From: Bacillus vallismortis
GTDB taxonomy: Bacteria > Bacillota > Bacilli > Bacillales > Bacillaceae
Reading direction: 5' to 3'
Assembly (NCBI RefSeq): GCF_040784915.1
Contig: NZ_CP160797.1
Span: 4,020,137-4,084,136, forward strand
Length of the DNA stretch: 64,000 nucleotides
Positions within the stretch are counted from its first letter, which is position 1. The number at the start of each line of letters is the position of its first letter. Below are positions 9,077 through 17,882 of this stretch, piece after piece. Both the position numbers and the translations under genes were made by a program. Under the pieces are notes generated by a model. It was given only the letters and a program-made list of their open reading frames with translations. It made no database searches and was not told the origin of the DNA.

Positions 9077-9210
9077 AAAAAAGCCCAGGAGTACGCTCTC
9101 GCAAAAGAGCAGAAACTCCTGGGCTTTTATCCCACCGTGTCATAACAGCCGGGCTGTTATGTGTTTTCTCTCGGTCACAGTCCAATATGCATTGCGGAAC
9201 CCTAGAAAAC
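9077..9210 (-). ncRNA. Guanidine-I (ykkC-yxkD) riboswitch with terminator
   Basis: On the minus strand the conserved blocks occur in order: CTAGGGTTCCGC (9195-9206), ACCGAGAGAAAAC, the P3 stem ACAGCC-GGCTGT, then ACGGTGGGATAAAAGCCC. The last block overlaps a terminator with arms GCCCAGGAGT/ACTCCTGGGC followed by T6, so ligand-bound aptamer and terminator are mutually exclusive. The core is close to the ykkC riboswitch of B. subtilis, which is a guanidine sensor; the rarer ppGpp/PRPP subtypes are less likely given these core bases. Confidence 0.88.
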
Positions 9211-9337
9211 CAATGTTTTTATCCTATCATTTTTTCTTTCCAATATTAGCATTATAAGGGACGGTTTGAATTGGTTCAAGAGGTATTTGCGGAGATTTAT
9301 TCAATAAATTAAGAGAAACAAAAAAGATCATCAGCTG

Positions 9338-9364
9338 TTAATAAATGAAAGATTCGGTCGATAT
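9338..9364 (+). promoter_or_regulatory. Possible SigD-type promoter for yxkC
   Basis: TTAA, 15 bases, GTCGATAT resembles the motility sigma consensus TAAA-N15-GCCGATAT. It leaves a ~130-base leader before yxkC. yxkC is, from memory, a SigD-dependent gene in B. subtilis. The 9211-9492 stretch otherwise shows only A/T-rich sequence. Confidence 0.4.
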
Positions 9365-9492
9365 GATACAAAGTACCTTTTTGAACAGATATAAATTAAA
9401 AGGTTTTTTCCAATTTATCATTGACTGCATGAAAATATATAGGCAAAATAGAACATATATTTCAAGAAATTAATTACATAGGAGGAAACATA

Positions 9493-10422
9493 ATGTCAGG
9501 AAAGCTACTACACTGTAAAGCTTGCGGCCAAGAGATTGCAAAAGGCGTTAAGAAATGTCCGAATTGCGGTAAAGATCAACGTAACTTTTTTATGAGGCAT
9601 AAAATCATTACGTTTATTCTAGCGATGGTAGTCATTATTATTATTATTGCGAACATCGGAAATAGCGGAGACTCTCAAGCTTCTACTACAACCAGCTCCG
9701 ACTCTACAAAGTCAACTAAAACAGTACAAAAGGCTGATATCGAAAAACTGTATACTAATGCCGATCAATTTAAAAATTATAAAGTCGATCTGTATGTAAA
9801 AGTTTTTGACGTTGAACAAGACGACGATGGTACATATCTTCAGGGCTATAATAATCCGGAAAAGTTAAGCAAAAATACTCTTATTATGATCGACGACCCT
9901 GATTTAGATATTAAAGATGACGACATTATTCATGTAGTAGGTACGGTGAAAGACAAATATGATGGTGAAAACGCATTGGGCGGATCAGTTTCAGCCCCTA
10001 GAATCATTGCCGATTCCATTGAAAAAAGCGACTATGCAACAGCTTTCGCCCCAGCTCAAAAAACAATTAACGTAGATAAAACACAGAACCAGCACGGATT
10101 TGCGCTCACACTTCAAAAAGTTGAACTTGCGGAAAAAGAAACTCGCCTTTATGTAAAGATAGAAAACAAATCACAAGATGAAATCAGCTTTTATGACTTC
10201 AATGCCAAAATTACAGCTGATAATAAACAGATTGAGCCTAAATCCGACCTTTCAGAGTATCCTGAAATTCAAAGTGAAATCTTACCGGGGGTTAAAACTG
10301 AAGGGATTATTGTCTTCCCTAAAATCGAAAGCAAAACAGCAAATATTATTTTAGAAGGTTCTTCCGAAAACTACGATATTACAATTAACCCATTTACATT
10401 TGAAGTAAACTTGGATCAATAA
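9493..10422 (+). CDS. yxkC: Zinc-ribbon membrane-anchored protein with DUF4352-like domain
   Basis: 309 residues. An N-terminal zinc ribbon (CKACGQ...CPNCGK, residues ~8-27) is followed by one membrane segment (~36-54, Ile/Val-rich), a Ser/Thr-rich linker (~57-75), an OB-like region (~80-170), and a C-terminal immunoglobulin-like domain of the DUF4352 type (~195-305, QHGFALTLQKVEL). The topology places the C-terminal domains outside. AGGAGGAAACATA precedes ATG. Synteny suggests yxkC; the length is, from memory, greater than the 168 protein, which should be checked. Function unknown. Confidence 0.7.
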   Translation: MSGKLLHCKACGQEIAKGVKKCPNCGKDQRNFFMRHKIITFILAMVVIIIIIANIGNSGDSQASTTTSSDSTKSTKTVQKADIEKLYTNADQFKNYKVDLYVKVFDVEQDDDGTYLQGYNNPEKLSKNTLIMIDDPDLDIKDDDIIHVVGTVKDKYDGENALGGSVSAPRIIADSIEKSDYATAFAPAQKTINVDKTQNQHGFALTLQKVELAEKETRLYVKIENKSQDEISFYDFNAKITADNKQIEPKSDLSEYPEIQSEILPGVKTEGIIVFPKIESKTANIILEGSSENYDITINPFTFEVNLDQ

Positions 10423-10425
10423 AAG

Positions 10426-10454
10426 AAGGGCTGGGGAAACCTCCAGCCCTTTTG
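10426..10454. terminator. Terminator between yxkC and galE
   Basis: AAGGGCTGG and CCAGCCCTT arms around a short loop, T-rich on the + strand, A-rich before it, between convergent genes. Confidence 0.8.
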
Positions 10455-10455
10455 T

Positions 10456-11478
10456 TTATGATTTTACACTCTTATACCCATTCACATTCAAAGACTGCCA
10501 TCTCCAGGAGTCGGCACACATTTCCTCAAGGCCGCGTTTCGCTTCCCAGCCCAGTTCCCGCTTGGCTTTTGCAGGATCTGCGTAACAGGTCGCGATGTCT
10601 CCAGGACGGCGGTCCGCAAAACGGTACGGAACCTCTTTCCCTGACACTTTTTCAAAGGCTTTGACCATTTCTAGCACGCTGTAGCCTGTGCCTGTTCCGA
10701 GGTTGTACGCATCGGCTCCTGTGGTGTTCAGTACTTTTTCCAGCGCTTTGACATGGCCTTCTGCGAGATCAACGACATGAATATAATCGCGTACGCCTGT
10801 CCCGTCTTTTGTCGGATAGTCATTCCCGAATACGCTTAATTGCTCCAGCTTTCCTACCGCTACCTGCGCTACATATGGCATGAGGTTATTCGGAATGCCG
10901 TTCGGGTCTTCACCGATTCGTCCGCTTGGATGAGCGCCGAACGGATTAAAGTAACGAAGCAGCGCAACGCTCCACTCATTGTCGGCTGTATACAAATCAC
11001 GCAAAATTTGTTCCAGCATGAGCTTTGTCTGCCCGTAAGGATTGGTCGCACCTAATGGGAAGTCTTCGGTAATCGGCGATGTTTCCGGAACGCCGTACAC
11101 CGTCGCGGATGAACTGAACACGATTTTCTTGACGCCGTATTTCTCCATGACCTCACATAACATAAACGTTCCCGTCAGGTTGTTATGATAATATTTGAGC
11201 GGAATCGCAACAGATTCACCGACCGCTTTTAACCCCGCAAAATGAATCACAGCTTCAATTTCATTTTCCGCAAAAACAGAATCTACCGCTTCCCGGTCCA
11301 ATAGATCCGCTTCATAGAACGTTACATCTTTTCCTGTAATCTCCTTGACGCGGTTCAGCGCCTCAGCCGAACTGTTGGACAGATTATCTAGAACGACAAT
11401 CTCATAGCCGCTGTTTAATAATTCAATACATGTGTGGCTCCCGATGTATCCCGCTCCGCCTGTTACAAGTATTGCCAT
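10456..11478 (-). CDS. galE: UDP-glucose 4-epimerase
   Basis: 340 residues, standard length. N-terminal Rossmann motif [10 protein letters not shown] (residues ~6-15), catalytic triad Ser in FSSSATVYG and Tyr/Lys in YGQTK (YxxxK), NAD- and sugar-binding [10 protein letters not shown]-terminal substrate loop. It interconverts UDP-glucose and UDP-galactose for galactose metabolism and for wall and exopolysaccharide precursors. AGGAGGTTATTC lies before ATG. Stands alone between convergent yxkC and yxkA on the same strand. Confidence 0.96.
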   Translation of the reverse strand: MAILVTGGAGYIGSHTCIELLNSGYEIVVLDNLSNSSAEALNRVKEITGKDVTFYEADLLDREAVDSVFAENEIEAVIHFAGLKAVGESVAIPLKYYHNNLTGTFMLCEVMEKYGVKKIVFSSSATVYGVPETSPITEDFPLGATNPYGQTKLMLEQILRDLYTADNEWSVALLRYFNPFGAHPSGRIGEDPNGIPNNLMPYVAQVAVGKLEQLSVFGNDYPTKDGTGVRDYIHVVDLAEGHVKALEKVLNTTGADAYNLGTGTGYSVLEMVKAFEKVSGKEVPYRFADRRPGDIATCYADPAKAKRELGWEAKRGLEEMCADSWRWQSLNVNGYKSVKS

Positions 11479-11594
11479 GATGAATAACCTCCTAAAGAGA
11501 ATGTATTGTTTAATATTATAAAGTTTTCAGAAGCTTTCTACATCCATTTTCAAGAAGTTTAATTGTTTATTAACCGTTTCTTCATATTTTCTTC

Positions 11595-12101
11595 TTAAAC
11601 CCTTGCCAGTAATTCAATAGAGGTCTCAGCGAGAATGCGCCCCTTCATTTCTTGATAGAGCTGATTCATATAAAAGCCCTGCTGAAGATTCAGCTCTGTG
11701 TCTAAAGCATAAACTGTCAGCGCGTAAGCATGATCCTTGTCAGGCGGTGTCGGTCCGCAATACTGGTGAATCACCTTTGGATTGCTGCTTCCCGCAAGCG
11801 GTGAAGCAAAGCTATTTTGCCCTTGTATCATCAAGTCCTGTCTTTCCTCGCTCGCATGTTCAGGAAGCTCTCCGATGCGCGCCGGAATGTTAGCCGCTGT
11901 CCAGTGAATCCAGCTGAACCCGCATACGGGAATGGCGTCATGATCAATGAAAGTAAGCGCGAGCGTCTTTGCGCCGGGCGGGACGTCCTCAAAACGAATC
12001 GGAAAGGATACAAATGGATTCCCTTCTCTTTTATATTTTTCATCAGTGTATTTTGAAAACTTGTCATGTAAATACGGATTTGCTTCTACGTATATGTTCA
12101 T
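11595..12101 (-). CDS. yxkA: PEBP/RKIP (YbhB/YbcL) family protein
   Basis: 168 residues with the phosphatidylethanolamine-binding protein signature: DPDAP-like segment (FIDHDAIPVCGFSWIHW), the GPxPP-H-Y motif (YCGPTPPDKDHAYALTVYALD). No signal peptide. The fold binds anionic ligands, and bacterial members have no settled role. Start ATG 12101 follows GAGAGAGGG. Divergent from the LysR gene yxjO, whose product could regulate it (a common arrangement); this is inference. Confidence 0.88.
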   Translation of the reverse strand: MNIYVEANPYLHDKFSKYTDEKYKREGNPFVSFPIRFEDVPPGAKTLALTFIDHDAIPVCGFSWIHWTAANIPARIGELPEHASEERQDLMIQGQNSFASPLAGSSNPKVIHQYCGPTPPDKDHAYALTVYALDTELNLQQGFYMNQLYQEMKGRILAETSIELLARV

Positions 12102-12232
12102 ATATGAATCCCTCTCTCTATTTTCTCGTTCTATAGGTATACTAAACGAATGGATGTATAATCAGTGATAAGCAAATGCGCATGTTCACTTAACAATTTG
12201 TTATTGATTACTTGCAGTGAAGGAGATAGGTT

Positions 12233-13111
12233 ATGGATTTAAAATGGCTGCAAACCTTTATTGTCGCAGCGGCATCAGAGAACTTCAGGGAAACGGCTGA
12301 GCGTCTTTACCTCACCCAGCCGGCTGTTTCTCAACATATAAGAAAATTGGAAAATGAACTGGACATGCGGCTGTTTTTGCATCGCGGGAGACGCGTCGTC
12401 CTGACTGACGAAGGCAGGCTGTTTTTGCCTTATGCCAAAGAAATGATCAATGTATACCAAGCCGGAAAGCAAAAAGTCAGCCAATGGAAGCAAGGATACA
12501 GCCGTTCACTTACACTGGCCGTCCATCCCTACATTGCATCCTATATCTTGCCTCGCTTTCTCCCGGCTTATATCCAAAAACATCCGCATGTTGAACTTTC
12601 AACTCATGTGGCTGGATCTGATGATATCAAAAAAGCGGTGGAACAAAATGAAGCGGATATTGGTTTGTCGCGGAAAGATCCGAACTCAAACACACTCTAT
12701 TATCAGTACATATGCGAAGGCACGCTGTGTCTTGCGGCCCCATTCCAGGAAAACAGGCCTGCTGATGCTGCTTCTGTCTTCAGCCATTATCGGCTTCTCA
12801 CGCATGATCATCCTTCATATGGGGATACCTTTTTACATAACATCCGTTCACATTACCCTCACCTTCAAACGATGGCTGCCGGGCAGACTGATACGGCTGT
12901 CCATATGATAAAAGCGGGAATGGGAGCGTCTTTTCTCCCCGCCTACATCATCAAGCAGGAAGAAGCGGAAAAAAAGCTGATGGCTGTAAGTACGCCCCCG
13001 CATCTTGAATTGCCGGCGTCCCAGACGTTTATGATGTGGAAAAGAAACAATGAGGACATTCAGCACTTTCACGCCATGTTACATGACTTTATGCTGCGCG
13101 AACAAGTATAG
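12233..13111 (+). CDS. yxjO: LysR-family transcriptional regulator
   Basis: 292 residues. N-terminal winged HTH (FRETAERLYLTQPAVSQHIRKLE, residues ~18-40) followed by a periplasmic-binding-like effector domain (~90-290). AAGGAGATAGGTT precedes ATG. Transcribed divergently from yxkA over a 131-bp gap that would hold the operator. In B. subtilis yxjO sits beside yxjN and the yxjML two-component genes; those are absent or reduced here. Confidence 0.88.
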   Translation: MDLKWLQTFIVAAASENFRETAERLYLTQPAVSQHIRKLENELDMRLFLHRGRRVVLTDEGRLFLPYAKEMINVYQAGKQKVSQWKQGYSRSLTLAVHPYIASYILPRFLPAYIQKHPHVELSTHVAGSDDIKKAVEQNEADIGLSRKDPNSNTLYYQYICEGTLCLAAPFQENRPADAASVFSHYRLLTHDHPSYGDTFLHNIRSHYPHLQTMAAGQTDTAVHMIKAGMGASFLPAYIIKQEEAEKKLMAVSTPPHLELPASQTFMMWKRNNEDIQHFHAMLHDFMLREQV

Positions 13112-13292
13112 CAGCTGAAAAATCAATCTGCCGGTTGACGTTTTCTTTTCCAATATTCGCTATGCTTCATGCAGAAAGGATTTGATAACATGGCGATGAG
13201 CCCTATATGTTGATTTGAATTATTTTTATTATTTTATCGATGTATCGAGAACGAACGGTAAAGCCCGGGACATGTTCGATCATTCCGCTTAA

Positions 13293-13546
13293 CTAAAAAT
13301 CATCAGTGAAACATTTCGCGCGAAGCAACAGACACAAGCTGATAAACTGGCAGAATCGTTTACCAAAAGAGAGCTCGAGGTTCTTCAGCAAATGGCCTAC
13401 GGATTGAGAAATGAAGAGATTGCTGAAAAGCTATTCGTCAGTGAAAGCACTGTGAAAACCCACGTGCACCGCATCCTGCAAAAATGCAACGCCCAAGACC
13501 GGACACAGGCAGTCGTGTTTGCCATCCGTAACGGTATTGTGCAATA
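13293..13546 (+). pseudogene. yxjL: Remnant of LuxR/NarL response regulator yxjL
   Basis: Open from CTA 13293, after an in-frame TAA, to TAG 13544. The translation ends with an intact LuxR-type helix-turn-helix: [37 protein letters not shown], then [12 protein letters not shown]. No receiver domain is in frame and no start codon or ribosome site is present, although the patch near 13220 (FIILSMY) looks like the end of a receiver strand. The sensor kinase yxjM is not present upstream. The gap 13112-13596 holds only this remnant. Confidence 0.75.
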
Positions 13547-13596
13547 GAAATCTCTCGTCCCGCCATGATAAGATAAGACAAAGGAGATGATTGGAA

Positions 13597-14829
13597 ATGA
13601 AAGAAGAAATCATTGAACGGTTTACTACATACGTAAAAGTCGACACGCAGTCTGATGAATCCGTCGACACCTGCCCTTCCACACCCGGCCAATTGACGTT
13701 AGGAAACATGCTTGTTGATAAATTGAAATCTATCGGCATGCAGGATGCAGTGATTGACGAAAACGGTTATGTGATGGCGACTCTTCCCTCCAATACTGAA
13801 AAAGACGTGCCGACAATCGGCTTTCTCGCTCACGTCGACACCGCTACAGACTTTACCGGCAAAAACGTGAATCCGCAAATCGTTGAAAGCTACGATGGAA
13901 AAGACATCGTTCTCAATGAAAAACTGCAGGTCATCCTGTCACCTGATCAATACCCTGAGCTATCTGGCTATAAAGGCCACACACTCATCACCACTGACGG
14001 CACAACCCTGCTCGGCGCAGACAATAAAGCCGGGATTGCCGAAATCATGACAGCCATGGATTACCTCATCAAACACCCTGAAATCAAGCACGGCACCATC
14101 AGAGTCGCGTTTACGCCTGATGAAGAAATCGGAAGAGGACCGCACAAGTTTGATGTCAAACGGTTCAATGCGTCCTTTGCCTATACAGTTGACGGCGGCC
14201 CGCTTGGCGAACTTGAGTACGAAAGCTTCAATGCCGCGGCCGCAAAAATCACAGTCAAAGGCAACAACGTACATCCCGGCACGGCAAAAGGAAAAATGAT
14301 CAATTCCGCGAAAATCGCGATGAAGCTGAACAGCCTGCTGCCGGCAGATGAAGCGCCTGAATATACAGAAGGCTACGAAGGCTTCTACCACCTGCTGTCA
14401 ATTCAAGGAGATGTAGAGGAAACAAAGCTCCACTACATTATCAGAGACTTTGACAAAGAGAAATTCCAAAGCAGAAAAGCAACGATGAAGCGTGTCGTTG
14501 AGGAACTTCAAAATGAATATGGGCAAGACCGGATTCACCTTGATATGAACGATCAATACTACAACATGAGAGAGAAAATCGAACCTGTCATCGAAATCGT
14601 CAACATCGCCAAGCAAGCGATGGAAAACCTCGGCATCGAACCGAAGATTTCCCCAATCCGCGGAGGCACGGACGGTTCCCAGCTGTCCTACATGGGGCTT
14701 CCGACGCCAAACATCTTTACAGGCGGCGAAAACTTCCACGGCAAATTTGAATACATCTCGGCCGACAACATGGTTAAAGCCGTAAACGTCATCGTTGAGA
14801 TTGCAAAGCAGTTTGAAGAACAAGCATAA
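13597..14829 (+). CDS. pepT: Peptidase T (tripeptide aminopeptidase)
   Basis: 410 residues from ATG 13597 (AAAGGAGATGATTGG upstream; the earlier TTG is too close to it). M20 family metal ligands and catalytic residues are visible: HVDTATD (first His and the catalytic Asp), [10 protein letters not shown] (bridging Asp), TPDEEIG (catalytic Glu and ligand), VDGG, and a final His in [10 protein letters not shown]. It releases N-terminal residues from tripeptides in the cytoplasm. Followed by its own terminator. Confidence 0.96.
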   Translation: MKEEIIERFTTYVKVDTQSDESVDTCPSTPGQLTLGNMLVDKLKSIGMQDAVIDENGYVMATLPSNTEKDVPTIGFLAHVDTATDFTGKNVNPQIVESYDGKDIVLNEKLQVILSPDQYPELSGYKGHTLITTDGTTLLGADNKAGIAEIMTAMDYLIKHPEIKHGTIRVAFTPDEEIGRGPHKFDVKRFNASFAYTVDGGPLGELEYESFNAAAAKITVKGNNVHPGTAKGKMINSAKIAMKLNSLLPADEAPEYTEGYEGFYHLLSIQGDVEETKLHYIIRDFDKEKFQSRKATMKRVVEELQNEYGQDRIHLDMNDQYYNMREKIEPVIEIVNIAKQAMENLGIEPKISPIRGGTDGSQLSYMGLPTPNIFTGGENFHGKFEYISADNMVKAVNVIVEIAKQFEEQA

Positions 14830-14835
14830 TGCCAA

Positions 14836-14868
14836 AAGCCAGTCTAAAAAAAGGACTGGTTTTTTTAC
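14836..14868 (+). terminator. Terminator after pepT
   Basis: AGCCAGTC/GGACTGGTT arms around an A-rich loop, followed by T7. Confidence 0.75.
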
Positions 14869-14934
14869 GTGAAAATGAAACATTTTTCATACGTCCTCCG
14901 TAAAACAAGTATCAACGGATGAGGGGGAAAAACA

Positions 14935-15060
14935 ATGACAAAACATGCAATCGCTGCAAAAAGTTTATTGAAAAAATGGATCATGACCCGGCCGCTTAAC
15001 ACACAAAAGAAATCAAGCGCATTTCAAAAGATTAGAAAAATGTTCAAACGCTTCTTCTGA
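14935..15060 (+). CDS. yxzF: Small cationic peptide gene
   Basis: Forty-one residues (MTKHAIAAKSLLKKW...MFKRFF), very rich in Lys/Arg with about twelve basic and no acidic residues. A strong GAGGGGG ribosome site lies 6 bases before ATG, and a terminator follows at 15108. Position between pepT and yxjJ matches the small gene yxzF of B. subtilis as I remember it. Function unknown; the amphipathic basic character would suit membrane or nucleic-acid contact. Confidence 0.6.
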   Translation: MTKHAIAAKSLLKKWIMTRPLNTQKKSSAFQKIRKMFKRFF

Positions 15061-15107
15061 TCAGTCATCCAAATCCTCAAAACCACAATCTGCATACCCT
15101 CGTACCG

Positions 15108-15135
15108 CCCAAATGCTCCGTGATTTGGGTTTTTT
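15108..15135 (+). terminator. Terminator after the small cationic gene
   Basis: CCCAAAT/ATTTGGG arms, eight-base loop, then T6. The rest of 15136-15379 is A/T-rich with no coding signal I could find. Confidence 0.8.
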
Positions 15136-15379
15136 GTGTTTAATTAAGATAAATAGGGTATACATCAAACAAGCAAGAAAAAAACATCCAAAAACAGGTA
15201 GTTGGAATCACATAATTTTAGGTTAAAAGTTATATAAAGGAATTTATTTTCTCGTCGATAGTAACTATAGAACTAAACATCAACTAGAACATTCACCGTG
15301 ATTCAAGACTATTTTCAGGTCATCAGGTTAAACTGTTTTAGAGGGGCAGTTATTTATTTTTGATTGATTTAGAATTTTT

Positions 15380-15406
15380 TGAATACTTTTTGACAATTTA
15401 TCCGTA
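15380..15406 (+). promoter_or_regulatory. Possible ECF-sigma promoter for yxjJ
   Basis: TGAATAC, 16 bases, CGTA resembles the SigW/SigX type (TGAAAC-N16-CGTA) with a weaker -35. Forty bases before yxjJ. Confidence 0.4.
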
Positions 15407-15445
15407 CAATAGAGATACCAAAACTTTTTTTGGGAGGTATGTAAA

Positions 15446-15616
15446 ATGATCCTATTTATTATCATCGCATTATGCGGCTATCTTCTTTTTTCTTTCAGCA
15501 AGGACAATCGCCGCAAACCGCAAAAGACAAGCCCTCTGCCAGCAGCCGCAACTTATCATAACAACCTAATCGACCTTGACGCCATCCGCCAAAAACGCCG
15601 GATGCATCTTTCCTAA
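15446..15616 (+). CDS. yxjJ: Small membrane peptide YxjJ
   Basis: Fifty-six residues from ATG 15446 with TGGGAGG seven bases upstream. Residues ~2-17 are hydrophobic (ILFIIIALCGYLLFSF), followed by a basic, polar tail ending in RQKRRMHLS. Single-pass anchor with a positively charged, probably cytoplasmic tail. Own terminator at 15633. Function unknown; synteny with yxjJ. Confidence 0.75.
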   Translation: MILFIIIALCGYLLFSFSKDNRRKPQKTSPLPAAATYHNNLIDLDAIRQKRRMHLS

Positions 15617-15632
15617 AACGATATTTCAAACG

Positions 15633-15662
15633 AAAAGGCTGCTGAACAACGCAGCCTTTTTT
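15633..15662 (+). terminator. Terminator after yxjJ
   Basis: AAAAGGCTGC/GCAGCCTTTT arms with an eight-base loop and T-run. Confidence 0.85.
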
Positions 15663-15687
15663 CATTTTGGAAACATAGATTTGGACT

Positions 15688-15713
15688 TGAAACCTTTTTG
15701 CCCCCTGTCCGTA
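15688..15713 (+). promoter_or_regulatory. SigW promoter of yxjI
   Basis: TGAAAC, exactly 16 bases, CGTA: a full match to the SigW consensus, 38 bases before the yxjI start. yxjI is a known SigW-regulon gene in B. subtilis. Confidence 0.8.
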
Positions 15714-15750
15714 ATATTTTACAAGGCAAATTCAAAAGGAGACTGCAGCA

Positions 15751-16239
15751 ATGATCGATTTATTTATGAAACAAAAAATGTTCTCGTTTAAAGATACATT
15801 TCACATTTATGACCGGGATGAACAAGAGCGATTCAAGGTCGAAGGACGGTTCTTTTCGTTAGGGGACTCATTACAATTGACAGATTCATCCGGGAAAACG
15901 CTCGTTTCCATTGAACAAAAAGTGATGTCATTTCTGCCGCGATATGTGATTTCAATTGGCGGGAAAACGGTTTGTGAGGTGACGAAGAAATTAGCGTTTT
16001 TCAAACCGAAGTTTGAGATTTCCGGACTTAACTGGCAAATTGACGGTGACTTGTGGAAGAATGAATTCCAGCTGACTGACGGGGAGAATGTCCGGATGTC
16101 GGTGAGTAAGAAGTGGCTCAGCTGGGGTGATTCCTATCATTTGCAGATTGCAAACGAGGAAGATGTGCTGCTTTGCACGGCCATCGCTATCGTGTTGGAT
16201 ATGGTCTTATATGACGATGAAGATGAGAGTCTTTTCTAA
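15751..16239 (+). CDS. yxjI: LURP-one-related (Tubby-like fold) protein YxjI
   Basis: 162 residues. Repeating beta-strand pattern typical of LOR/Tubby-like proteins (KMFSFKDTFHIYD, EGRFFSLGDSLQL, GKTLVSIEQKV...VISIGGKTVCEV). No membrane segment. AAAGGAGACTGCAGC precedes ATG. The SigW promoter points to induction by cell-envelope stress, where SigW genes protect against membrane-active agents; the fold may associate with membrane lipids, but the biochemical role is unknown. Confidence 0.85.
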   Translation: MIDLFMKQKMFSFKDTFHIYDRDEQERFKVEGRFFSLGDSLQLTDSSGKTLVSIEQKVMSFLPRYVISIGGKTVCEVTKKLAFFKPKFEISGLNWQIDGDLWKNEFQLTDGENVRMSVSKKWLSWGDSYHLQIANEEDVLLCTAIAIVLDMVLYDDEDESLF

Positions 16240-16246
16240 AAAAGTG

Positions 16247-16274
16247 TTGACAATTGATTCAAAAGTAATAATAT
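16247..16274 (+). promoter_or_regulatory. SigA promoter of yxjH
   Basis: TTGACA, 16 bases, TAATAT, ending about 30 bases before the SAM aptamer. Confidence 0.7.
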
Positions 16275-16306
16275 TAAGATAATTAAAATGTAAATATGAA
16301 GATGTA

Positions 16307-16461
16307 CCTTATCAAGAGAGGTGGAGGGACTGGCCCTGTGATACCCGGCAACCGCTGTTTCAAACAGAATGGTGCTAAATCCTTAAGAACATTGCGTTCT
16401 TGCAGATGAGGCGGAGATTTGATCATTCAAGCTCTTCCTTACTCAAAGGAAGAGCTTTTTT
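16307..16461 (+). ncRNA. SAM-I riboswitch (S-box) upstream of yxjH
   Basis: Canonical blocks in order: CCTTATCAAGAGAGGTGGAG, GGACTGGCCC, GATACCCGGCAACC, GGTGCTAAATCC, and the closing P1 strand GATGAGG (to 16411). A terminator with arms AAGCTCTTCCTT/AAGGAAGAGCTT plus T-run follows (16429-16461). Transcription should stop when S-adenosylmethionine is plentiful. Confidence 0.97.
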
Positions 16462-16496
16462 CATGCTTACCCTATTTCAGAAAAGAGGCGAATGAC

Positions 16497-17630
16497 ATGG
16501 CTCAACAAACAAATGTTGCAGGACAAAAATCAGAAAAACAAAACAAAGCTCCTTTCCGCGCCGATCATGTCGGCAGTTTACTGCGCTCCGCTCCGGTGAA
16601 AGAAGCACGCCAGAAAAAAGCGGCCGGCGAGATCACAGCGGAACAGCTTCGTGAGATTGAAAACAAGGAAATCACTCGCATTGTCAAAAAACAAAAAGAA
16701 ATCGGTCTCGACGTGGTAACAGACGGTGAATTTCGCCGTTCTTGGTGGCATTATGATTTTCTCGAAGGGCTTGACGGTGTGGAACCGTTCATTCCCGCTG
16801 AAGGGATTCAGTTCCATAACGTAAAAACAAAAGCACGCAGCATCAAAGTGACGGGAAAACTCGATTTTACGAACCACCCAGCGCTTGCTGATTATCAATT
16901 TTTACAAGAGATTGCCGGCGACGCGACACCTAAATTGACGATTCCGAGCCCGAATATGCTGTTTTTCGGTGAAAAGGCCGATAAAGGCATTTATGACGAT
17001 CAAGAGGAGTACTTTCATGATCTGGCCCAAGCGTACAAAAAAGCAATCAACGCCTTCTATGACGCTGGATGCCGCTATCTTCAGCTAGATGATACGTCAT
17101 GGTCTCTCTTCTTTGAGGAAAAAGGCAGAGAGGTTGTCCGGGCGCTCGGCGGCGATCCAGAAACATTGCCTGCCTTGTTTGCCAAAACGATTAACGATGC
17201 AGTCGCGGACCGCCCTGATGATTTAACAATCACAATGCACATTTGCCGCGGCAACTTCAAGTCGACTTGGGCGGCATCAGGAGGCTATGACGCTGTAGCG
17301 GAAACGATTTTGGACGGCTTAAACTTGGACGGCCTGTTCTTGGAATATGATGATGATCGCTCCGGAAATTTTGATCCGCTCCGTTTCGTGAAACGCAAGG
17401 ATCTGCAAATTGTTCTTGGCTTAATTACATCAAAATACGGCGAGCTCGAAAATCCTGAGGATGTGAAACGCCGAATCAATGAAGCGGCGCGCTTTGTCAG
17501 CCTTGACCAGTTGTGCCTCAGCCCGCAGTGCGGTTTCGCCTCTACAGAAGAAGGCAATCTGTTGACAGAGATGCAGCAATGGGCGAAGCTGCGCCACGTC
17601 ATCGACATCGCCAACGATGTGTGGAGATAA
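16497..17630 (+). CDS. yxjH: MetE C-terminal-like methionine synthase homologue
   Basis: 377 residues from ATG 16497 (AAGAGGCGAATGAC upstream); a start at 16419 would lie inside the riboswitch terminator. The sequence is the cobalamin-independent methionine synthase barrel: FRADHVGSLLR near the N-terminus, DGEFRRSWW, LQLDDT, HICRGN, and the zinc ligand Cys in LSPQCGFAS at the C-terminus. The N-terminal half of MetE is missing, as usual for this family. SAM-riboswitch control places it in methionine synthesis or salvage; the methyl donor is not certain. Tandem paralogue of yxjG. Confidence 0.93.
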   Translation: MAQQTNVAGQKSEKQNKAPFRADHVGSLLRSAPVKEARQKKAAGEITAEQLREIENKEITRIVKKQKEIGLDVVTDGEFRRSWWHYDFLEGLDGVEPFIPAEGIQFHNVKTKARSIKVTGKLDFTNHPALADYQFLQEIAGDATPKLTIPSPNMLFFGEKADKGIYDDQEEYFHDLAQAYKKAINAFYDAGCRYLQLDDTSWSLFFEEKGREVVRALGGDPETLPALFAKTINDAVADRPDDLTITMHICRGNFKSTWAASGGYDAVAETILDGLNLDGLFLEYDDDRSGNFDPLRFVKRKDLQIVLGLITSKYGELENPEDVKRRINEAARFVSLDQLCLSPQCGFASTEEGNLLTEMQQWAKLRHVIDIANDVWR

Positions 17631-17637
17631 TCTATCA

Positions 17638-17666
17638 TTGACAGACATGTAAAATGTGTGAATAAT
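17638..17666 (+). promoter_or_regulatory. SigA promoter of yxjG
   Basis: TTGACA, 17 bases, AATAAT, about 34 bases upstream of the second SAM aptamer. Confidence 0.6.
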
Positions 17667-17699
17667 AGATACTATCAGAAAATTTCATAAAAAGGTTTT

Positions 17700-17853
17700 C
17701 CTTATCAAGAGAGGTGGAGGGACTGGCCCTGCGATACCCGGCAACCGCTGTTTAACAGAATGGTGCTAAATCCTTTAGAGCATTGATTGCTCTTGAAGAT
17801 AAGGTTGAGATTGTCACGCAAGCTCTTCCTTATCCAAAGGAAGAGCTTTTTTA
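17700..17853 (+). ncRNA. SAM-I riboswitch (S-box) upstream of yxjG
   Basis: Same conserved blocks as the copy ahead of yxjH and nearly the same sequence, closing at GATAAGG (17804). The terminator arms AGCTCTTCCTT/AAGGAAGAGCT are at 17820-17853. Confidence 0.97.
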
Positions 17854-17882
17854 TATTTGAATGGAAAGAAGGAATGAACAAC

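Noticed and set aside
14398..14883. 161-codon open frame opposite pepT
   Set aside because: Antisense shadow of pepT with Phe/Val/Asp-rich composition and no initiation signal.
16419..16496. N-terminal extension of YxjH starting in the riboswitch
   Set aside because: The frame is open, but it runs through the SAM riboswitch terminator. The ATG at 16497 has a proper ribosome site and gives the usual protein length.
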